Positions 9,307 to 17,590 of a DNA stretch of 64,000 nucleotides are shown here, piece by piece (within the stretch, counting starts at the first letter, position 1; each line of letters starts with the position of its first letter). The translations under genes and the position numbers were made by a program. Location of the stretch: NCBI GenBank assembly GCA_035353855.1, contig DAOQAK010000009.1, forward strand, positions 15,777 through 79,776, read 5' to 3'. The DNA is from Bacteroidales bacterium. GTDB lineage: Bacteria > Bacteroidota > Bacteroidia > Bacteroidales > CG2-30-32-10. Under the pieces are notes generated by a model that saw only the letters and a program-made list of their open reading frames with translations, ran no database searches and was not told the DNA's origin.

Positions 9307-10521
9307 ATGAAAAAAGTACTAATAATATTATTGTTTTTTCTATATACAGTAAAAGGAATTACTCAAAATTTAGTTCCTAATCCAAGTTTTGAAGAATATT
9401 CAATCTGTCCATCTTCTTTAGGTCAGTTATCTTTTTCTATTCCATGGCAAAACCCAAATAATCGCACTCCTGATTTTTGCAATTCTTGTTGTAGTATTTC
9501 AACTGGTTCTTCTGTTCCTGATAATTCATGGGGGAATGAAAATGCACATACAGGTATTGGTTATAGTGGAATTTGTTCATTTTATAAGTCAGAACTGGGT
9601 AGAGAATATGTACAGGTTCTTCTAATAGATAGTTTAAAAAACAATACGATATATTGCGTTGAATTTTATGTAAGTCTTGGAGATAAATCAGATTATGCTG
9701 TAAATAATCTTGGGGCGTTCCTGTCTACAATGGCAATAAATAGTACGAACGATCTTATAATTTGCATTCCTCAAATTATTAATATTAGTACAAATCCTTT
9801 AACAAATAAAGACGGTTGGAAAAAAATATCAGGTTCGTTTGTTGCATCAGGAGGTGAAAAATATATTACTATCGGGAATTTTAATGACGATCCTTTTTCA
9901 GATACTATCCATGTAGATTCATCTGGATATTGTGGAGGAATGACATATTATTACATAGATGATGTGTGCGTTTACGATTGCAGTGCACCTGTATATATTG
10001 CTGAAGCAGGAAATAACACAACAATATGCAAAGGCGATAGTGTGCAGATAGGTTCTACGCCTCATGCTCAATACCTATATAACTGGCAACCATCAATAGG
10101 ATTAAGCGATACAACAATTGCAAACCCTTATGCTAAACCTGAAATTACAACAAAATATTATTTAACCCAAAAAGATTTTAAATTCGATGAAACGATTGAT
10201 AGCATTACTGTATTTGTAAAAGATTGCAATGATTCAATTACAATACCAAATGCCTTTACCCCCAACGGCGATAGCTACAATGATTATTTTATAGTTCATG
10301 GAAAAAATATTAAAACCATAAGCGGAAAAATATTTAACCGCTGGGGGCAGGAGCTATACAAGTTTACAGATGCAAACAGCAACCCGATAGCTATCGGGTG
10401 GAATGGTAAAACCGAACAGGGAAATGAAGTTTCGGAAGGGACATATTTTTATATTATTACTGTTACTTTTGAAAACGGAGAAGTGCAGGAAAAGCATGGA
10501 TGTATTGAGTTGCTGAGGTAA
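9307..10521 (+). CDS. Secreted protein with gliding-motility (CHU_C, type B) C-terminal domain
   Basis: 404 residues with a signal peptide (MKKVLIILLFFLYTVKGI). Residues 20-230 begin NLVPNPSFEEYSICP, a beta-sandwich start common in Bacteroidota surface proteins. Several Cys pairs (CNSCC) may form disulfides in the periplasm. An Ig-like segment AGNNTTICKGDSVQIG follows at about 236. The C-terminal about 90 residues (IPNAFTPNGDSYNDYFIVHG, then FNRWGQELYKF, GWNGKTEQGNEVSEGTYFYI) are the CHU_C/type B sorting domain, which sends the protein through the type IX system. Type B clients usually need a PorP/SprF-like partner, which is not in the window. The 3' end is duplicated as a fragment at 11797. 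Confidence 0.88.
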   Translation: MKKVLIILLFFLYTVKGITQNLVPNPSFEEYSICPSSLGQLSFSIPWQNPNNRTPDFCNSCCSISTGSSVPDNSWGNENAHTGIGYSGICSFYKSELGREYVQVLLIDSLKNNTIYCVEFYVSLGDKSDYAVNNLGAFLSTMAINSTNDLIICIPQIINISTNPLTNKDGWKKISGSFVASGGEKYITIGNFNDDPFSDTIHVDSSGYCGGMTYYYIDDVCVYDCSAPVYIAEAGNNTTICKGDSVQIGSTPHAQYLYNWQPSIGLSDTTIANPYAKPEITTKYYLTQKDFKFDETIDSITVFVKDCNDSITIPNAFTPNGDSYNDYFIVHGKNIKTISGKIFNRWGQELYKFTDANSNPIAIGWNGKTEQGNEVSEGTYFYIITVTFENGEVQEKHGCIELLR

Positions 10522-10579
10522 TTCAGAAATAAAACACAAGAATTTTTAATGTTGAATTATTAATTTTAAATGAAATAAA

Positions 10580-11758
10580 ATGAAAAAAATAATACTATTT
10601 ATTTTTGTATTTACATTAACCATTAATCATATAAATGCTCAATGGCAACAGACAAGCCTTGATAATACTCAAGTTTATTCATTAGCCATAAGCGGAAACA
10701 ATATTTTTGCCGGGACTTTTTATGGTAGTGGTGTGTACTTGTCTTCAAACAATGGAAATAATTGGACTGTTGTGAATACAGGCTTAACAAGTACAATGAT
10801 ACAATCATTAGCTATAAGCGGAAACAACATTTTTGCTGGGACATATAATAATGGGGTATACTTATCAACAGATAATGGCAATAATTGGACAGATATGAAT
10901 ACAGGCTTATTAGATGCCAATATCAAAGCATTAACTATAAAAGGGGACACCATTTTTGCAGGAACTAATGGCGGTGTTTATCTGTCTACAAACAATGGAC
11001 AAAATTGGGCAGCAACATCTTTATCTGATACTATTGCTGTTTTAGCTTTAGTAATTAAAGGGGATTCCATTATTGCCGGGACTGATGGTGGTGTGTATTT
11101 ATCTACAAACAACGGAATAGTTTGGTTAACTTTGAATAATGGTTTACCAGTAAATACTTCAGTTTATTCATTAGCAATAAACGGGAACAATTTTATTGCA
11201 GGTACAGATAATGGTATATATGTTTCTACAAATAATGGAAATAATTGGATTGCTGAAAATACAGGTATAGCAAGTACTTCAATCTACTCATTAGTCATAA
11301 GTGGGAATAACATTTTTGCAGGAACTAATAATGGGGTATATTTTTCTTCAAACAATGGACAACTTTGGACATTGGAAAGTAACGGTTTAGTAAATTATAT
11401 TTATGTTTTTTCTTTAGCCATAAAAGGAGATACTATTTATGCCGGTACAAGTAAACCGGGAACATCTGGTGGTGGTGTATGGAAACGTCCATTATCTGAA
11501 TTAACGGGAATAGCAGAACAATATAATTATATTAATGATTTCTCTTTTTATCCTAATCCTGTAAAAAATTATATTACCATTAAAAACTCTAAAGAAACAG
11601 AAATAAACTTTTATTCAATTCAGGGACAACTAATAAAAACCCTAACAACAAACAGTAATAAAACAAGTGTTGATGTTTCAGCATTTCCAAGTGGTGTTTA
11701 TATTATTGAAGTTAAAACAAACGAAAGTTGTTTATTGAAAAAATTTATAAAGGAATAA
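10580..11758 (+). CDS. Secreted seven-bladed beta-propeller protein with type A sorting domain
   Basis: 392 residues. Signal peptide 1-20 (MKKIILFIFVFTLTINHINA). Seven repeats of about 42 residues follow, each with the pattern (V/I)xSLAIxGNNIFAGT...GVYLSTNNGxNWT, as in BNR/YCF48-like photosystem-assembly or sortilin-type propellers; seven copies would close one propeller. The C-terminus (FYPNPVKNYITIKNSKETEI to GVYIIEVKTNESCLLKKFIK) is a Por-type (type A) sorting domain, so the protein is probably exported by the type IX system and attached to the surface. No catalytic motif is visible. A binding role is inferred from the fold. Confidence 0.88.
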   Translation: MKKIILFIFVFTLTINHINAQWQQTSLDNTQVYSLAISGNNIFAGTFYGSGVYLSSNNGNNWTVVNTGLTSTMIQSLAISGNNIFAGTYNNGVYLSTDNGNNWTDMNTGLLDANIKALTIKGDTIFAGTNGGVYLSTNNGQNWAATSLSDTIAVLALVIKGDSIIAGTDGGVYLSTNNGIVWLTLNNGLPVNTSVYSLAINGNNFIAGTDNGIYVSTNNGNNWIAENTGIASTSIYSLVISGNNIFAGTNNGVYFSSNNGQLWTLESNGLVNYIYVFSLAIKGDTIYAGTSKPGTSGGGVWKRPLSELTGIAEQYNYINDFSFYPNPVKNYITIKNSKETEINFYSIQGQLIKTLTTNSNKTSVDVSAFPSGVYIIEVKTNESCLLKKFIKE

Positions 11759-11796
11759 ATTATATTATTTCTTAAGACAACTATATAAATGTTTTT

Positions 11797-11859
11797 CAAT
11801 TTACTTTTTAAAATGTCAAAGTACAGGAAAAGCATGAAGTGATTGAATTTCTGAGGTAA
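11797..11859 (+). pseudogene. Remnant of a type B sorting-domain gene 3' end
   Basis: Reading from 11797 gives QFTF, a stop, NVKVQEKHEVIEFLR and a stop. This matches VTFENGEVQEKHGCIELLR, the end of the gene at 9307-10521, and the DNA match continues past the stop (CTGAGGTAATTCAG in both). One GAA has become TAA. No upstream domain is left, so this is a fragment of a duplicated or recombined gene. Confidence 0.6.
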
Positions 11860-11954
11860 TTCAGCATGCAGTCCGCCGAGGTGGATAAGAATCAAGGATG
11901 AATGTTCAATTTTGAATGATTAATATAAAATTACCTAATAACTCTGAAAAACGA

Positions 11955-12560
11955 ATAACCTAACCAGCAACCACAAACTAATAACCAAAGACATCAATTT
12001 AATATTTTCCATTTACTATTATCTATCCGCCGTGGCGGAGCTATAAAAAGGTCAAAGGTTGAAAGGTTTAGCTACAAGCCAAGTCAATGGTTAAAGGGGG
12101 GTGGAAAAACTCCATTAACAAAAAACATATAACCAAGCCAGCAGCCATCAGCCAACAACCAATCCGCCTTGGCGGACATCAATTTAATATTTTCTATTTG
12201 CAATTATCTATCCGCCGTGGCGGAGCTATAAAAAGGTCAAAGGTTGAAAGGTTTAGCTACAAGCCAAGTCAATGGTTAAAGGGGGGTGGAAAAACTCCAT
12301 TAACAAAAAACATATAACCAAGCCAGCAGCCATCAGCCAACAACCAATCCGCCTTGGCGGACATCAATTTAATATTTTCTATTTGCAATTATCTATCCGC
12401 CGTGGCGGAGCTATAAAAAGGTCAAAGGTTGAAAGGTTTAGCTACAAGCCAAGTCAATGGTTAAAGGGGGGTGGAAAAACTCCATTAACAAAAAACATAT
12501 AACCAAGCCAGCAGCCATCAGCCAAAAACCACAACCATTTCTTCTATTTGATATTTTCTA
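11955..12560. repeat. 185-bp tandem repeat, about three copies, with CGCC/GGCG palindromes
   Basis: Units begin at 12021, 12206 and 12391, exactly 185 bases apart, and are almost identical. The third copy breaks off near 12525. Bases 11955-12020 are a diverged partial copy. Each full unit carries two palindromes, TCCGCCGTGGCGGA (12026-12039 in the first copy) and TCCGCCTTGGCGGA (12163-12176). Identical 76-codon ORFs arise only because the unit repeats. A diverged copy lies near 60500-60665. No function is visible. Confidence 0.85.
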
Positions 12561-12579
12561 TTTGCTATCATCAATGAAG

Positions 12580-12700
12580 TAATACCAATTGTTAATTTAA
12601 AATAGTCCAAAGGCTATTTTAAATTTTACAATGGTTATGCCGATGACATAGATGTTATAATACAATTTATTGGACTATTACATATATACAATCGGTATTA
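12580..12700. mobile_element. MITE-like inverted-repeat element next to prfB promoter
   Basis: The left end TAATACCAATTGT...AATAGTCCAA and the reverse complement of the right end TAATACCGATTGT...AATAGTCCAA are alike over about 34 bases. The element is 121 bp long with no ORF. The right terminus ends at 12700, directly before the TTTG (-33) of the prfB promoter. The shape fits a non-autonomous element; a transposase with these ends is not in the window. No target-site duplication was confirmed. Confidence 0.6.
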
Positions 12701-12731
12701 TTTGCTATCTAATGATTATTAATTAAATTTG
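12701..12731 (+). promoter_or_regulatory. Promoter of prfB
   Basis: TTTG (12701-12704), 19 bases, TAAATTTG (12724-12731): a full match to the Bacteroidota primary-sigma consensus. It lies 17 bases before the ATG at 12749, so the 5' leader is very short. It supports translation from 12749, not from the internal ATG at 12966. Confidence 0.75.
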
Positions 12732-12748
12732 CATTTCAATATAAAATT

Positions 12749-13838
12749 ATGGTAACTGCTGAAAATATTAAAGACCTTACCCGAAGGCTCGAAGCCTTAA
12801 GGAGGTTCCTTTGACATTAAGAAAAAACTTTCACTGATTGCCGAAGAAGAAAAACTTACATTACAACCCGATTTCTGGAACGACTCCAAACAAGCCGAAA
12901 AAATTTTAAAATCAATTAAAGAAAAAAAAAGCTGGACTGAAGCATATTCCCTTTCTGAAAGCGGAATGAACGATTTGAATGTGATGTGGGATTTTTTCCA
13001 GGAAGGCGAAGCTACCGAAGAGGATATTGATAAACAATATTCCGCTACTTTAAATAATATTGAGGTTCTTGAATTCCGCAATATGCTTAGCGGAGAAGAA
13101 GATAAACTGGGTTCTGTATTAAATATCAATTCGGGAGCTGGCGGAACCGAAAGCCAGGACTGGGCCGAAATGCTTATGCGAATGTACATCCGCTGGGGCG
13201 AACGAAATAATTATAAAATAAATGTTCTTGATGTGCAGGAAGGCGATGTTGCCGGAATAAAATCGGCATCACTCGAATTTGAAGGTGATTACGCTTATGG
13301 TTATCTGAAAGGGGAAAGCGGTGTTCACCGTTTGGTAAGGCTTTCGCCATTTGATGCTGCCAATAAACGTCACACATCATTTGCTTCTGTGTTTGCTTAT
13401 CCTATAATAGATGAAAATATAAATATCGATATCAATCCTGCCGATATTAGCTGGGATACCTATCGTTCTTCAGGTCCGGGCGGACAAAATGTGAATAAGG
13501 TTGAGACCGCAGTTCGTTTGCGCCATGCTCCAACCGGTATTATCATCGAATGCCAGGTAACCCGCTCACAGCAACAGAATCGTGAAAAAGCTTTACAGAT
13601 GCTTAAATCGCAGTTATACGAATTGGAACTGCGTAAGAAAAAAGAAACACTTGCTGAAATAGAAGGAAATAAAAAAAGAATAGAATGGGGCTCGCAAATT
13701 CGTAATTACGTTATGCATCCTTACAAAATGGTCAAAGATTTACGAACAGGTGTTGAGACATCGAATGTGCAGGCAGTGATGGATGGCGATTTATACGATT
13801 TTATTAAAGCTTACCTGATGGAATTCGGACAGAAATAA
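12749..13838 (+). CDS. prfB: Peptide chain release factor 2, with programmed +1 frameshift
   Basis: RF2 ends translation at UGA and UAA. The gene starts at ATG 12749 and runs 21 codons to CTT, then meets an in-frame TGA at 12812-12814. A +1 shift at CTT-T-GAC continues into the frame from 12813, giving 362 residues, the normal RF2 length. Upstream of the shift site, AGGAGG at 12800-12805 acts as the internal Shine-Dalgarno stimulator; CTT-TGA-C is the classical slippery site. The product has the SPF codon-recognition tripeptide (VRLSPFDAANKRH) and the GGQ peptidyl-hydrolysis loop (SGPGGQNVNKVE). When RF2 is scarce, ribosomes pause at UGA and shift, so the protein controls its own synthesis. 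Conceptual translation without the shift would lose the N-terminus. Confidence 0.96.
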
Positions 13839-14029
13839 GTCCTAAAATTCAAGCATCAAGCTCAAAACCCAAATGGTCTTCTTGGAAAAAATAATTAAGG
13901 AGATTAAACGCTATAATAGTGTTTGAAAATTCTTTTCTCTTTTTGAATTTGATACTTTGGATTTTTTTTACATAATATTGTTAATGAAATAACAAAAAAT
14001 GTAAATTAGCATGTCGATTAATTTTTAAT

Positions 14030-14371
14030 ATGTACCAGGTTTATCATAATCCCCGTTGTAAAATAAGTCGTAGTGTTGTTGATGAATTACAGAAACACAA
14101 TGCAGAAATTCAGATAATCGATTACCAGAAAAATATTCCAGGCATTGAAGAATTAAAAAAGCTTCTTGCAAAATTGCATTTGAAACCTTTTGATATTATC
14201 AGGAAGAACGAAAAAATTTTCAAGGAAAAATTTCAGAAAAAAAAGTTCACCGACGATGAATGGCTTATCATTATTCGCGAATATCCGATATTGATGGAAC
14301 GTCCAATAGTTGTAAAAAATAATAAAGCCATTATTTGCAGGCCCCCTGAAAGAATTGAAGAATTTCTGTAA
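14030..14371 (+). CDS. ArsC/Spx-family (glutaredoxin-dependent arsenate reductase-like) protein
   Basis: 113 residues with a thioredoxin-like ArsC fold. Cys10 in YHNPRCKISRS is at the catalytic position; the first residues match the family's Y-x-N-P-x-C-x-x-S-R pattern. MERPIVVKNNKAIICRPPE (93-111) corresponds to the R-P-I-V/x-RP segment that holds the arsenate anion. True arsenate reduction is possible, but no arsenic resistance genes are nearby, and many family members (YffB-like) have other roles. The start ATG at 14030 gives the full fold. It lies just before fumarase on the same strand. Confidence 0.85.
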   Translation: MYQVYHNPRCKISRSVVDELQKHNAEIQIIDYQKNIPGIEELKKLLAKLHLKPFDIIRKNEKIFKEKFQKKKFTDDEWLIIIREYPILMERPIVVKNNKAIICRPPERIEEFL

Positions 14372-14411
14372 AAAAAGAAAAATAAAATTTAAACTATAAA
14401 CAACATACACT

Positions 14412-16025
14412 ATGGCGGATTTTATTTATGAAAAGCCTTTTCAGATTGGAAAGGATTTAACCAGGTACAGACTGCTTACAAAAGATTATGTAAAAGTAAT
14501 TGAAGCAGGAGGCAGAAAAATTTTACAGGTTGACCCGAAAGGATTAGAGCTTCTTGCAAAAGAAGCAATTTTTGATTTGTCATTTTTTCTTCGCACTTCT
14601 CATCTTGAAAAGTGTGCAAAAATACTTGACGATCCCGAAGCAACAGACAATGACAAATTTGTTGCGCATGTGATGCTTAAAAATACTGTTATTTCTGCTA
14701 AAGGTGAACTTCCATGGTGCCAGGATACCGGAACAGCAATAGTGATAGGCAAAAAGGGTGAGCAGGTTTGGACGAGCGGTAATGATGCAGAATTTTTATC
14801 GAAAGGAATTTATACAACATACCAGGAAAAGAACCTGAGGTATTCGCAGATAATACCATTGTCAATGTTTGAAGAAAAGAATTCAGGAACGAACATGCCT
14901 GCACAGGTTGACATTTATGCAACAGAAGGGATGTCGTACGATTTTCTGTTTATTACCAAAGGCGGTGGCTCTGCTAATAAAACATTCTTATATCAGCAAA
15001 CAAAATCATTGTTGAATGAAGAATCGCTGGTAAAATTTGTGAAAGATAAAATTAAAGATCTTGGTACATCAGCCTGTCCGCCTTATCACCTGGCGCTTGT
15101 AATTGGCGGTACCTCTGCTGAAGTTACACTTAAAACCGTGAAAGAAGCATCTGCCGGCTATCTTGATAATCTGCCAACAACAGGTAACGCCAGCGGTCGT
15201 GCATTCCGTGATATTGAATGGGAAAAGAAAATTGAAAAAATTTGTAATGAATATGGTGTAGGTGCACAGTACGGTGGAAAATATTTTGCCCACGATGTAC
15301 GGGTGATAAGGCTTACACGTCATGCAGCCTCTTGTCCTGTTGGATTGGGAGTGAGTTGTAGTGCCGACAGAAATATTAAAGCACACATTAATGAGAATGG
15401 AATTTTCATTGAAGAGCTTGAAAGAAAACCCGAACGTTTTATTCCTGCAAAAGAACCGAAACTTGAAAAAGCAGTTGAAATAAATCTCGACAGGCCGATG
15501 AAAGAAGTTCTGGCCGAGCTTACAAAATATCCAATTAAAACCAGGTTGAGTCTTACCGGAACACTAATAGTTGCAAGGGATGCAGCTCATGCACAGCTTA
15601 AAAAAATTATTGATGAAGGTAAACCAATGCCTGATTATTTTAAGAATCATCCTATTTATTATGCAGGCCCTGCAAAGACTCCGAAAGGTATGCCTTCGGG
15701 AAGCTTTGGTCCAACAACTGCCGGACGTATGGATCCTTATGTTGATTTATTCCAGAGCCTTGGTGGTTCGTTGATCATGCTGGCAAAAGGAAACCGTACC
15801 AAAGCTGTTAAAGATGCATGCAAAAAATATAGTGGATTCTATCTTGGCTCTATTGGTGGACCTGCTGCAATACTTGCTGCTGAAAATATTAAGTCTGTTG
15901 AGCTTGTAGATTTTGAAGACCTTGGCATGGAAGCTATCCGTAAAATCAGGGTTGAAAATATGCCGGCATTCATCATTACTGATGATAAGGGAAATGATTT
16001 TTTTGATGAGTACAACAATAAATAA
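14412..16025 (+). CDS. Fumarate hydratase class I (iron-sulfur, oxygen-labile)
   Basis: Interconverts fumarate and malate in the TCA cycle or its reductive branch. The 537 residues are typical of the single-chain class I enzyme (FumA/FumB type): an N-terminal alpha domain (tartrate dehydratase/fumarase alpha, about 45-320) with the cluster cysteines in LPWCQDTGTA, LGTSACPPYH and GLGVSCSADRN, and a C-terminal beta domain (about 330-530) with FGPTTAGRMDPY and YLGSIGGPAA. Class I enzymes lose activity in oxygen, which fits an anaerobic or microaerobic host. A strong terminator follows. Confidence 0.95.
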   Translation: MADFIYEKPFQIGKDLTRYRLLTKDYVKVIEAGGRKILQVDPKGLELLAKEAIFDLSFFLRTSHLEKCAKILDDPEATDNDKFVAHVMLKNTVISAKGELPWCQDTGTAIVIGKKGEQVWTSGNDAEFLSKGIYTTYQEKNLRYSQIIPLSMFEEKNSGTNMPAQVDIYATEGMSYDFLFITKGGGSANKTFLYQQTKSLLNEESLVKFVKDKIKDLGTSACPPYHLALVIGGTSAEVTLKTVKEASAGYLDNLPTTGNASGRAFRDIEWEKKIEKICNEYGVGAQYGGKYFAHDVRVIRLTRHAASCPVGLGVSCSADRNIKAHINENGIFIEELERKPERFIPAKEPKLEKAVEINLDRPMKEVLAELTKYPIKTRLSLTGTLIVARDAAHAQLKKIIDEGKPMPDYFKNHPIYYAGPAKTPKGMPSGSFGPTTAGRMDPYVDLFQSLGGSLIMLAKGNRTKAVKDACKKYSGFYLGSIGGPAAILAAENIKSVELVDFEDLGMEAIRKIRVENMPAFIITDDKGNDFFDEYNNK

Positions 16026-16043
16026 AAATAAATTTTGCTTCAT

Positions 16044-16075
16044 AAAAAAACTCATGAGCAATCATGAGTTTTTTT
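16044..16075 (+). terminator. Terminator after fumarase, probably bidirectional
   Basis: ACTCATGA-GCAA-TCATGAGT hairpin (16050-16069) flanked by seven A on the left and seven T on the right. This fits Rho-independent termination for fumarase and for the convergent gene at 16101-17258. Confidence 0.85.
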
Positions 16076-16100
16076 ATTTTTCTGAAAGATAGATTTTAAT

Positions 16101-17258
16101 TTATTTTAATAATGATTTATTTTTCCAGACAATATCTTTAACCATTCCTTTTAATACTTCTCCTGCTTTTAAGATCATTGCAGGGTTTGAAGGGAAAGGT
16201 AGAAAATCATTACCTAATTTCTTTTTGGTTTCATCAGTAAGTGCATTCAAATCACCATTAGCTGTTGCAAAATAATTTTCAAAAAATGATTCGGCGGTAA
16301 CAGGTTCGGTCTTTATCAAATCTTCTGTTTCTGCACTTAAGTAATCAAGAGCTCCGCTGATGACAGCCGATTTCTTTTGCATGGTTTCATTAACAATGCA
16401 GGTAATAGTTTTATATTTTGGGATTTTAATATCATTACCTAAGCTGTCTTTCATAACATTGCCAAGCGAATCGAGTTTGTATGTGAATCCGTCCTGAATT
16501 TCTTTTGTTTCGGTATATTGTTTTTCTTTGATTGATTCCGGTGAAACATCAATAACTTTTATGTTCATCAAAATAACATAAGCGTAATCGCGTCCTTCAA
16601 CTTCTTTGGTATCGTAGTTAATCCACATCTGGTTCAATTCCGACATTGATATTTTTGTAAGTATGGATTCAAAATCTGCAGGCAATGGAATAGTTGTTCC
16701 ATTTAAGATTTTAAATAACACATTTGCTGTTCCTTTTACAATAGCTGCTTTTTCAAGCGAATCGCAATCTTTATAAGTGGTATAATAATTTTTTACTTTT
16801 TCAAATTCATAATATGCTTTTTGTGCATTTTCGCATCCGCTTTGTTTTAAAAGAGATTTTGCATGAACATAAAAATATTCGGCAGCTTTCTTCTTGGCTT
16901 CGATAATATCGTTATCATAATTTACATTTTCAAAACCAATTTTGCTTAATAAATTTTCGGGCAATACTTTTACTTTTTCCTGGCGTACTTTAAGAGAAAC
17001 ATATTTTGAATATACTTTGTCCCAAATATCGGGTTCACCTGTTTTCTTTAAAAATGTAATATCATCAAGGTCTTTCTGGTTTGCAAGTTTGTATGAGTTT
17101 GAAAGTACATTAAGTTCCTTATATTTTTCATTCAAAACTTTTTTCAATGACTTGTTTATCGCTTCATCGTAAAATCCTTTTTGCATTAATTTTTTTGACG
17201 AAGAACATCCCGAAATGATTATCATCAGTGTGATTGAAAGGGTAAATATTTTTTTCAT
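16101..17258 (-). CDS. Hypothetical lipoprotein, helical repeat-like
   Basis: No named family recognised. The start is set at 17258 because MKKIFTLSITLMIIISGCSS is a clear lipoprotein signal with lipobox ISGC; the longer frame from 17294 would put extra residues in front of the signal. The mature part (about 370 residues) is rich in Lys and Glu helices such as YDEAINKSLKKVLNEKYKEL and CENAQKAYYEFEKVKNYYTT, which resemble TPR-like pairs. The middle contains GFTYKLDSLGNVMKDSLGND, with two Asp-Ser-Leu-Gly-Asn units. Probable location is the periplasmic side of a membrane. The gene stands alone between two intergenic regions. Confidence 0.75.
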   Translation of the reverse strand: MKKIFTLSITLMIIISGCSSSKKLMQKGFYDEAINKSLKKVLNEKYKELNVLSNSYKLANQKDLDDITFLKKTGEPDIWDKVYSKYVSLKVRQEKVKVLPENLLSKIGFENVNYDNDIIEAKKKAAEYFYVHAKSLLKQSGCENAQKAYYEFEKVKNYYTTYKDCDSLEKAAIVKGTANVLFKILNGTTIPLPADFESILTKISMSELNQMWINYDTKEVEGRDYAYVILMNIKVIDVSPESIKEKQYTETKEIQDGFTYKLDSLGNVMKDSLGNDIKIPKYKTITCIVNETMQKKSAVISGALDYLSAETEDLIKTEPVTAESFFENYFATANGDLNALTDETKKKLGNDFLPFPSNPAMILKAGEVLKGMVKDIVWKNKSLLK

Positions 17259-17356
17259 AACATCATGTATTAAGTTGCAAAAATAAATAAACAAAGATTA
17301 AGCCATTTAATAAAAGTTTTATTATTACAATAGTTTGTTAATCTTTTAATAATTTT

Positions 17357-17448
17357 TAGGCTAAAGCCCAATTTTATTGAGTTTTATTAATCCCGATTTT
17401 AAGGTCGGGGTTATTGTGAAACCCACAATTATAAAGGGCTTTAGTCCT
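17357..17448. repeat. Interspersed palindromic repeat (GGCTAAAGCCC/GGGCTTTAGTCC type)
   Basis: Outer arms GGCTAAAGCCC (17359) and GGGCTTTAGTCC (ends 17446) enclose a second hairpin, CCCGATTTTAAGGTCGGG (17392-17409). The same two motifs occur near 39962-40016. It lies in the gap before the RND gene and looks like a REP-type sequence. No protein is encoded. Confidence 0.7.
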
Positions 17449-17590
17449 TACATAAAAATTACCTAACAATTATTATTAGACATAAACATAAAATTGAAGG
17501 ATTAAAAATAATTTATTCATTTTTCTTTTACAAATGAATATCTTAATTTTGAGGTTTCTAAAAAAATAGGGTTACATAAAAATATAAATA

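Noticed and set aside
12087..12502. Two identical 76-codon open frames
   Set aside because: They are the same stretch of a 185-bp tandem repeat read twice; no start context or protein family.
12021..12525. Possible CRISPR array
   Set aside because: Units of 185 bp are contiguous and nearly identical, without unique spacers, and there are no cas genes in the window.
12966..13838. prfB starting at the internal ATG
   Set aside because: This would drop the N-terminal 73 residues, while the frameshift site and promoter at 12701 show the true start at 12749.
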